Shown here one piece after another: positions 7,829 to 12,906 of a stretch of 12,906 nt of DNA. The position numbers and the translations under genes are program-made. Source of the DNA: Candidatus Poseidoniaceae archaeon. Lineage in GTDB: Archaea; Thermoplasmatota; Poseidoniia; Poseidoniales; Poseidoniaceae. The number at the start of each line of letters is the position of its first letter. Positions within the stretch are counted from its first letter, which is position 1. Under the pieces are notes generated by a model. The model worked only from the letters and a program-made list of their open reading frames with translations. It was not told where the DNA came from and did no database searches. The stretch covers positions 1-12,906 of the forward strand of contig DUKK01000224.1 in the NCBI GenBank assembly GCA_013329355.1. The letters are read 5' to 3'.

Positions 7829-8263
7829 TCATCGGTAGGACTTTTGTTTCTTTCGGCGAGCACCGCGTCCAAGTTGGTGCTTTGGTTCTTTTCTTCTTGG
7901 GTCGTTGACTAACAGACTTCTATCGAATCTTAGGTATTCATCGCGCAAGTCATCATCCTGACCTTCTGCGCCGCCATTGTAAAGCACTAGTCCTCTAGCA
8001 ATTGCGGTCCTGATTGCATCTGTTTGGCCCATTATGCCGCCCCCAGTAGTTGTAATATTAATGTCGACTTTAGCTAGCCTATTCATTGCGTCAGCAATGA
8101 TTAGTGGCTCCATGGCCTTTCTTCTAGCCAGGGATGGTTGTAGAATTTCGATTGGTTCACTGTTAACTCTTACTCTACCCTTGCCGGCCTTGACCGTGGC
8201 TCGGGCGATTGCAGTCTTACGCTTGCCTGATGATTCTACTGCCTTACTCTTTTTCTTAGCCAT
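7829..8263 (-). CDS. rps9: Small-subunit ribosomal protein uS9 (S9p)
   Basis: This is a 144-residue protein of the 30S head whose C-terminal tail reaches the P-site tRNA. The hallmarks are GKRKTAIARATVKAGKGRV (13-31), GGGIMGQTDAIRTAIARGL (74-92), and the basic tail ending KSYR, where the terminal Arg is the residue that contacts tRNA in this family. Length is normal. A GTG lies one codon earlier, but the ATG at 8263 is preferred. It overlaps the rpl13 stop as TGATG and has a near-perfect GGAGGTGA site (8270-8277). rpoN starts 10 nt after its stop. Confidence 0.97.
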   Translation of the reverse strand: MAKKKSKAVESSGKRKTAIARATVKAGKGRVRVNSEPIEILQPSLARRKAMEPLIIADAMNRLAKVDINITTTGGGIMGQTDAIRTAIARGLVLYNGGAEGQDDDLRDEYLRFDRSLLVNDPRRKEPKHQLGRGARRKKQKSYR

Positions 8264-8730
8264 CACTGTTCACCTCCAGTCCATCTGTGACTTGGTGCGC
8301 CAAGGTTATGACTGATGTCACCAAGTGATACGAATCTTTCTGGCATACCTCTACGAATCTTACTATCGTCGCCGTGCTCATGCCCCTCTGGGAGGTCCCC
8401 ATCCAAGTGACTCGGGCAACCAATCTCTACCCTAAGGTTACGCAGCGCTCTGCGACCACTGCTTTTGGCTTGGTATGGTAGCATGCCCCTTACAGCACGT
8501 TTGAGAATCATATCCGGCATTCTCGGGAAGAAAGGACCCTTTCGAGCGTGGTTTAACTTATACTTCTCTTGGTATTTGTTAAACACCGAGGTTTTGCTGC
8601 CCGAAACGATTGCTTTCTCGGCGTTGACAATTATGACTTTGTCATCTCTGTCATCGCGGGCTGCCTTCAGTAACAAGTCTGCAGTTGCTGATGCTAGACG
8701 GCCAAGAATCATGCCCTCGGCATCAAACAC
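8263..8730 (-). CDS. rpl13: Large-subunit ribosomal protein uL13 (L13p)
   Basis: This is a 50S protein of the archaeal/eukaryotic uL13 branch, 155 residues with the preferred start. FDAEGMILGRLAS at the N-terminus, VIIVNAEKAIVSG, GPFFPRMPDMILKRAVRGML and the C-terminal RFVSLGDISHNLGA all fit. The frame can be opened from a TTG at 8757, inside rpl18e. However, homologues start just before the 'DAxGxILGRLAS' motif, and the GTG at 8730 has GGGTGAG (8740-8746) upstream, so GTG is chosen. A short His/Asp/Glu-rich stretch, LPEGHEHGDDSK, sits in the C-terminal third. The stop overlaps the rps9 start by one base. Confidence 0.93.
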   Translation of the reverse strand: MFDAEGMILGRLASATADLLLKAARDDRDDKVIIVNAEKAIVSGSKTSVFNKYQEKYKLNHARKGPFFPRMPDMILKRAVRGMLPYQAKSSGRRALRNLRVEIGCPSHLDGDLPEGHEHGDDSKIRRGMPERFVSLGDISHNLGAPSHRWTGGEQ

Positions 8731-8739
8731 GAAGGTTTT

Positions 8740-8746
8740 CTCACCC
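8740..8746 (-). promoter_or_regulatory. Ribosome binding site fixing the rpl13 start
   Basis: GGGTGAG on the minus strand contains the rpl18e stop codon TGA and lies about ten bases before the GTG at 8730. It is the reason for choosing GTG over the upstream TTG, and it suggests that rpl13 translation is coupled to termination on rpl18e. Confidence 0.6.
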
Positions 8747-9106
8747 AAGGATAACAACCCCCTTGCCTGATGGGTTTTCGTTCATTAGCTCACCATAGGT
8801 CATAATTCGACCACCAGCGGCTTCTATTTTCTCACGAGCACCATTACTTACACTGTAGGCGGCGACCGTGTGGTTACTGGATACCTCACCACTGCCGAGT
8901 AATTTGCCAGGCACGAGGATTGTTGCACCGTCTGGAGCATGGCGGCTTACTCTGCTAAGGTTTGGTTGGGCCCAGTTTTTACGACTCTTTGAGAGGCGTA
9001 TTGCCACATCTCGCCAAACAGCGGAACCGGTCTCGCGAGACTGGGCTTTCAGTTGATTGATTACGTCAACCAACTGAGCGTTTGTCTTGCTATTTGGGTT
9101 ACTCAT
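8741..9106 (-). CDS. rpl18e: Large-subunit ribosomal protein eL18 (L18e)
   Basis: This 50S protein of 121 residues is present in archaea and eukaryotes and absent from bacteria, so it is good evidence for the domain of life. The N-terminus with TNAQLVDVINQLKAQSRETG matches the archaeal L18e start. It is followed by WRDVAIRLSKSRKNWAQPNL, TILVPGKLLGSGEV and the C-terminal GGRIMTYGELMNENPSGKGV. The frame stays open upstream to 9223, but those 29 or more residues do not resemble L18e. The ATG at 9106 has GAGGGAG (9111-9117) just before it and gives the family length. It is the first gene of the block that continues through rpl13, rps9 and rpoN. The rpoD and rps11/rps4 genes that often precede it in archaea are not here. 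Confidence 0.95.
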   Translation of the reverse strand: MSNPNSKTNAQLVDVINQLKAQSRETGSAVWRDVAIRLSKSRKNWAQPNLSRVSRHAPDGATILVPGKLLGSGEVSSNHTVAAYSVSNGAREKIEAAGGRIMTYGELMNENPSGKGVVILG

Positions 9107-9223
9107 TTGACTCCCTCGATGCTTTGAAGCAACTTGCCGACCGTCCATCCCGTTATGAAGCCACCGACGCGCAATCACCTTCAATCGCGCCACAGGCCCT
9201 CGGTTTGAGTCTGTCTTGATGCT
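9107..9223. other. 117-nt spacer before the ribosomal operon, no promoter recognised
   Basis: This is where a promoter for rpl18e-rpl13-rps9-rpoN would be expected. The minus strand is G+C-rich here and shows no A/T-rich TATA element of the archaeal kind; the best match, CTTCATAAC near 9152-9160, is weak. The only clear signal is the GAGGGAG ribosome binding site at 9111-9117. The stretch is open in the rpl18e frame but resembles no protein I know. Composition changes around here, so a distal promoter, co-transcription from the right, or an assembly join are all possible. Confidence 0.45.
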
Positions 9224-9679
9224 TCACTCGAGAAGAATGTCGCCTTTGGCATCGAGCAGTTCAACCGTCAGTCCCGCAGCTCGAGCTTGCACGATGATCT
9301 CGTCGTGGAGCATGTCTGAGAAGTCATCGAGTGCACCAAGAGCGGTGATGCCGGCCACGTCCGTGAGTCGGTCGATGAGGTGGTTGAGAATGCAACTGAC
9401 ACCGTACGCCTGTCCCGCACGGAATGCATGGTCGGCACCGCCCACTTCAGGATCCTCCGCTTTCATTCGGAGCATGACCGTTTGCGAGTACGCAACCAAA
9501 GCGCCGTAAATGGCCTCAATGATGGCCGCGGCTTCGACGTCGCCCAGCAGCATCTGCGAATCGGCGAGCGCCGCTCGCACTGCGCTTTCATAGATTTGGT
9601 GAGCACCGATGGTGTCGGTCGTTTCAATTTGCATGGCTTGATCAATGAGAGACTTCCAGTCGTCCATGAGCCAACTCAC
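9224..9679 (-). CDS. Orphan 151-residue, mainly helical protein
   Basis: I do not recognise this family. The protein is acidic and probably soluble. It is rich in alanine with long predicted helices, for example AHQIYESAVRAALADSQMLL (26-45) and VEAAAIIEAIYGALVAYSQT (48-67). It ends in a short strand-like stretch (AAGLTVELLDAKGDILLE). There is no signal peptide, and no segment is long and hydrophobic enough for a confident membrane helix. It lacks cysteine clusters or catalytic motifs; the only cysteine is in GVSCILNHL. The GTG at 9679 is chosen because GGGTGA lies six bases upstream; an ATG four codons later (9667) is an alternative. Codon use is G+C-rich, like the DUF4129 protein 83 nt upstream and unlike the genes to its left, so those two probably form a unit. 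Confidence 0.8.
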   Translation of the reverse strand: MSWLMDDWKSLIDQAMQIETTDTIGAHQIYESAVRAALADSQMLLGDVEAAAIIEAIYGALVAYSQTVMLRMKAEDPEVGGADHAFRAGQAYGVSCILNHLIDRLTDVAGITALGALDDFSDMLHDEIIVQARAAGLTVELLDAKGDILLE

Positions 9680-9682
9680 GAG

Positions 9683-9699
9683 CCTTCACCCTTTGAAGG
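9683..9699 (-). repeat. Small hairpin overlapping the ribosome binding site of the orphan gene
   Basis: CCTTC and GAAGG form a 5-bp inverted repeat around a 7-nt loop. The GGGTGA ribosome binding site (9686-9691) straddles one arm and the loop. It could affect access of ribosomes, but it is short and may be chance. Confidence 0.3.
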
Positions 9700-9760
9700 T
9701 TAAGGCGCCATCGGTGCCTCGCTCTCGCTCACCCCACCTGCTGGAGGTGTTTACGAGGGA

Positions 9761-9775
9761 CTTCAAATCTTGAAG
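9761..9775 (-). repeat. Perfect 6-bp inverted repeat across a stop codon
   Basis: CTTCAA-ATC-TTGAAG is a perfect 6-bp stem with a 3-nt loop that contains the TGA stop (9763-9765) of the large surface-protein gene. No T-run follows on the transcript, so it is not a standard archaeal terminator. A weaker 5-bp inverted repeat, CACCT/AGGTG, lies further along the same spacer at 9735-9749. Confidence 0.35.
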
Positions 9776-12700
9776 TCGGTGCCTTCGCCTTCCACGATAC
9801 CGGCTTGGCGTACGGAGCCGTCTGCGGCAACAAACTCTCCGGCCTTGGTCAGATTGTCGTAGATGCTGGAGGTGTCAATGCGCTTCACGACGGACTCTTC
9901 ACCCAGAGACATCGTCAATGAATTCGTGATGGCCCCAAGCGTTTGCATGGCGCGGTCTCGATGCGTGGCGTCGATGGTGTGTTCGGAGTAGCGAGCCTCT
10001 TCAAAGATCGACAGGAAGTTGTCCAGCTGATCGACCGGAACCATGTTGAACGCAGTGCGGACCGCAGCCTCAAACTCACGGGCTGTTTCGTAGACCTTCT
10101 TCATGAAGCCGTACTTTCGGAAGTGCTTCACGAGGCTCTTGTAGCAGTCAAAGATGGCAGCAATGTATTCGTTGCTGGCTTCCAACTGCATCATGGCGTC
10201 GGTCAGGATACCGCGCAGGGCTTGGACCTGGCGTTGCTGTTGCACACGCTGGTAGTAGATGGCTCCGGCGATCAGCAGCGCCATCAGCAGCACGGCAAAC
10301 GCAATCAGGTTGCCCGGGGAAAGCAAATCGTTGGAGGAACCGAGTGCTTCGGCCTTCTTGTACGTGATCTCGTGAGTGATGTTGTCTTGAGACGGAGCAA
10401 AGTAGGTTGAGCCGGGGTAGTACGCCGTAATGCGCCATTCACCCGTGCACGGAGTGCCGTCACAACTCTGGCCGATGAAGGACCACTCAAAGGCGGCAAC
10501 GCCTTGTTCGTTGGTCCGGGTCTTGTTGTTGAGGTCCGAGACCACCCACTGCCCGGTCTCTGTGTCAAAGAACTCGTAGGCGAAGATGACTTCCTCGTTT
10601 TCAACCGCAAGATCCAGTCGGTCTCGCAGCAGAGCAATTTCGCCGGTGATGAGGTCGCCCTCGTCGGCTCCGTTTTCACCGCTGTTGCTCCACGTCTGTT
10701 TGACCTGAAGGTCAACTCGAGAGCGAACCAAGACATCGATCTCCATCGCAGAACCGTTCAGAGCGTTGCTGCTGTCCTTGTCACATCCGCCAGGGATGTT
10801 TCGATCGGGTTCAAACGCCACGCGCAAGGTTCGGAAACCTTCGAGCTTGCCGCCCGTGGTTTCCACCCCTCGCAGGGTTGGATTCTGTTGCGGGTCGCCG
10901 CTGAACCACTCAACCGTGCCGTCGATGTCGCTGGTGCGCACGGTGGCGAGCGGTCGAACGTTCTCGTCGCGGTCGAGGTAGATGTTCAAGCACTTGCCGC
11001 CGACCGACTGTCCGTTGGACTGAGCAAGGAAAGCGTCGATGTGGAAGGACTCCTTGAGGTACAAGACAGGGTAGCGAGAACCGTTGGGGGCAACCCACTG
11101 GTCAACGCTGGACTTGAAGGGACCGACCTCGGTGATTTGCAGTGTGGAGTTGGAGAACACATCAAACTCGGTTTGGACGGTTTTGTTCTCGTACCGATAC
11201 GCATCGTTGTTGTCGTACGCCGAGTAGGACACCGTGACCTTGGCTTTGCCAGCCATCACGTCCGAAAGGGGGCACGTGATGGCGAAGAAGCCGTCAACGT
11301 TGGTCGTGCCGGACTGGCACGCAACCGGGCCGGTTTGACCGTTGACCATCTCGTAGTTCACGCGGATGCTTCGATCGGTCAGGTTCACACCCAACTCGTC
11401 GCTCAGCTGACCGGTGACGATCATTGGCTTGGGAACAACTTCACCCGTGAGCGGGTCGATTTCACTCGTGTAAACGATTTGGTCGTCAACGGACATGACG
11501 GTTCGCCCGATGAGGTTGAATCCATTGGCGTTGTTGGTCAAGGTCAGTCGGAAGTGGTCGTTTCCTGGAACCGAAGTGCACGGGTCCCACGCGCCCTGGA
11601 TGCCAAGATAAGTGACATCGAGCGGTTGACAGCCTTCATTGGGCAGCGTTTCTTGGAATCTTAGAATCACGTTGACCGGGCCAAAGCCGTCGGGTAGGAA
11701 GGATTCAGGGTCGGCTCGAAGGAGGGATGGATTGAGCGGGGAAATGTTGGACTTCAGGCATCCAATCGTTTCCTCGACTTGCAAACCGTCGCCGTTGACG
11801 TCGCGATCAGGTGTCCCGTCGCCGTTTCCGTCGTAGAAGCACAGGTGCGACCCGTCGGGTTCGACTTCGGGCAGTGAAATCACACCGGCGTTCGGGGCCA
11901 ACGTGGCCACCACCTGTCGATGAAGTGTGCCTTGGAAGTCCGTTCCCTCAAAGATGACGTCAACCAGCCCGCCGTACGGCGTTTCGCCGCCCGATAAGGC
12001 CGTTCCGCCTGCGTCTCTGACGGCCGTTTTGTTGTCGTCGGAAACCTGTGCAGTGAAATCCCATTTATCACCCGAACGCCGCAGATTGTCTTCGGTTGAA
12101 ATGACCTGCATGTAGGTCCGGGAAACCACCCAGACCGACTGCGACACCGTGGTCCCTTTGAGCAACGACGTCCCGGCGTACTCGAACTGCAGCGTGAAGT
12201 TACCCAGTGCGTCGGTGGCCGAAACGTTGAACGGAATTTCGAAGAATCCGTTGTTATCGGTGAAGTTTACACCCGTCCGTCCGTCGAACGACCACGTGTA
12301 GTTGACTGCAGCGTTGCGAACAGGCTGGAGAGAATTGTCGACCAGCTTGGCCTGGATGGTGGTGTTGGTGTTTCGATAGAGACGTGGCAGTGAAGTCGTC
12401 TGGAAGTCGGTTGTACCAACCACGGTGACGTTGATGTACGCTCCCGTTGGAGCGAGACTCGACGTGTTTCCTGTAAAGTAGTAGGCGGAGTTGGTGAAGT
12501 CAACTCGCAGACCGTAGGTTCCTGAGCCGTATTGGCTGAACCAGGACCAGTTGTAATCGTAGGCAGCATCGCCGTCTTTCATGATCGGTCGTTGGGTGTA
12601 AGCGGTTTCTCCCGCCCCGAGGAACTGGCCGTTCTTGTCGACGTCCACTTGGAGCGCAATCGGGTCCTGGTCCCACGGATCGTTGGTTCGGTTGGTGACC

Positions 12701-12906
12701 TTTCCAATGACTTGGAGCGATTCGCCGGTGTTCATTTCCGGAACGATCTCGCAGCGAACAGGGCTGTTCGGGTCGGTTCGGTCCACTGGGCCGCACGGTG
12801 GCAAATTGCTGTCCCCGCCGTTCACCAGTGAGATGAACCAGTGGGTTCCGTTGGCTTGCAAGAACGGTCGCAACGCTGCCGCTTGGCCAGTGAGGTCGCT
12901 TGGCGT
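9763..12906 (-). CDS. Large surface protein with Ig-like domains and cytoplasmic DUF4129-like domain, N-terminus cut by the right edge
   Basis: 1047 residues are visible; the frame is open to the right edge, so the true start and any signal peptide are missing. The apparent TTG start at 12873 is an internal Leu codon. The outer part is a string of beta-sandwich, Ig/carboxypeptidase-regulatory-like domains. At least four carry a 'T-N/D-x-x-G' turn (for example TDNNGFFEIPF, TNVDGFFAITC, TNEQGVAAFEW). A calcium-type loop, DGNGDGTPDRDVNGDG, lies at about 359-374. Around 19 N-x-S/T sequons precede the membrane helix and only one follows it, as expected for an archaeal glycoprotein. One transmembrane helix (about 866-884, NLIAFAVLLMALLIAGAIYY) leads to a cytoplasmic domain (906-996). 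That domain, with IFDCYKSLVKHFRKYG, TAREFEAAV and FEEARYS, matches DUF4129, a domain often found beside MoxR ATPase, DUF58 and transglutaminase-like genes. None of these is visible here. The function is unproven. Confidence 0.9.
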   Translation of the reverse strand, partial: TPSDLTGQAAALRPFLQANGTHWFISLVNGGDSNLPPCGPVDRTDPNSPVRCEIVPEMNTGESLQVIGKVTNRTNDPWDQDPIALQVDVDKNGQFLGAGETAYTQRPIMKDGDAAYDYNWSWFSQYGSGTYGLRVDFTNSAYYFTGNTSSLAPTGAYINVTVVGTTDFQTTSLPRLYRNTNTTIQAKLVDNSLQPVRNAAVNYTWSFDGRTGVNFTDNNGFFEIPFNVSATDALGNFTLQFEYAGTSLLKGTTVSQSVWVVSRTYMQVISTEDNLRRSGDKWDFTAQVSDDNKTAVRDAGGTALSGGETPYGGLVDVIFEGTDFQGTLHRQVVATLAPNAGVISLPEVEPDGSHLCFYDGNGDGTPDRDVNGDGLQVEETIGCLKSNISPLNPSLLRADPESFLPDGFGPVNVILRFQETLPNEGCQPLDVTYLGIQGAWDPCTSVPGNDHFRLTLTNNANGFNLIGRTVMSVDDQIVYTSEIDPLTGEVVPKPMIVTGQLSDELGVNLTDRSIRVNYEMVNGQTGPVACQSGTTNVDGFFAITCPLSDVMAGKAKVTVSYSAYDNNDAYRYENKTVQTEFDVFSNSTLQITEVGPFKSSVDQWVAPNGSRYPVLYLKESFHIDAFLAQSNGQSVGGKCLNIYLDRDENVRPLATVRTSDIDGTVEWFSGDPQQNPTLRGVETTGGKLEGFRTLRVAFEPDRNIPGGCDKDSSNALNGSAMEIDVLVRSRVDLQVKQTWSNSGENGADEGDLITGEIALLRDRLDLAVENEEVIFAYEFFDTETGQWVVSDLNNKTRTNEQGVAAFEWSFIGQSCDGTPCTGEWRITAYYPGSTYFAPSQDNITHEITYKKAEALGSSNDLLSPGNLIAFAVLLMALLIAGAIYYQRVQQQRQVQALRGILTDAMMQLEASNEYIAAIFDCYKSLVKHFRKYGFMKKVYETAREFEAAVRTAFNMVPVDQLDNFLSIFEEARYSEHTIDATHRDRAMQTLGAITNSLTMSLGEESVVKRIDTSSIYDNLTKAGEFVAADGSVRQAGIVEGEGTDFKI

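Noticed and set aside
8731..8757. Nine-codon N-terminal extension of uL13 from a TTG start
   Set aside because: It overlaps rpl18e, is not present in homologues as I know them, and a ribosome binding site fits the GTG at 8730.
9107..9193. 29-codon extension of L18e from a GTG at 9193
   Set aside because: The residues do not match L18e, and the ATG at 9106 has its own ribosome binding site and gives the family length.
10504..11664. 386-residue plus-strand open frame
   Set aside because: It lies antisense to the large surface-protein gene. It is Val/Arg-rich with no domain and is explained by the G+C-rich codon pattern of the real gene.
12535..12906. A complete start for the DUF4129-like protein at 12873
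   Set aside because: That codon is TTG, the frame continues without a stop to the window edge, and no signal peptide follows it, so the gene is cut by the window.

Overview
The window reads as a piece of an archaeal genome, most likely a planktonic euryarchaeon of the Marine Group II (Poseidoniales) type. The evidence is a run of ribosomal protein eL18 (L18e), uL13, uS9 and RNA polymerase subunit RpoN in the order typical of archaea, plus a tRNA-Pro(GGG) with an archaeal-style D-arm. There are also two very large secreted, membrane-anchored proteins, one of which ends in Asp-rich calcium-binding repeats of the 'DxDxDGxxD' kind common in that group. The lineage is an inference from gene content and protein style. 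No marker was searched against a database.

Every supported gene lies on the minus strand, so the window is best read from right to left. (1) From the right edge to 9763 is the C-terminal part of a large surface protein with Ig-like domains, one transmembrane helix and a cytoplasmic DUF4129-like domain. (2) A 151-residue orphan protein follows (9224-9679). (3) Next is the tight ribosomal/RNA polymerase operon rpl18e-rpl13-rps9-rpoN (7615-9106). (4) tRNA-Pro(GGG), with CCA encoded, starts only 10 nt after rpoN (7527-7604). (5) Only 35 nt after the tRNA begins a 1553-residue exported beta-helix protein (2830-7491). (6) Close behind it come a three-helix membrane protein (2282-2824), a PPC/DUF296 domain protein (1816-2298), and an NAD+-dependent DNA ligase that runs off the left edge (1-1784). 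Gaps between genes are short or negative throughout, so large parts may be co-transcribed. No convincing archaeal TATA/BRE promoter or terminator was found between genes.

Three things stand out. The ligase is of the NAD+-dependent, bacterial type; most archaea seal DNA with an ATP-dependent ligase. The tRNA-Pro sits where many archaea continue from rpoN into rpoK-eno-rps2, but here a giant surface-protein cluster follows. Finally, base composition and codon use change from moderate G+C on the left, through an intermediate ribosomal block, to clearly G+C-rich from about 9110-9230 rightwards. That change could reflect transfer, a mosaic genome or an assembly junction.

I found no CRISPR array, insertion sequence, integrase or toxin-antitoxin pair. 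The plus strand appears to carry no real gene. The most unusual unit is the four-gene cluster of beta-helix protein, membrane protein, PPC protein and LigA, but nothing in the sequence proves that they form one functional system.
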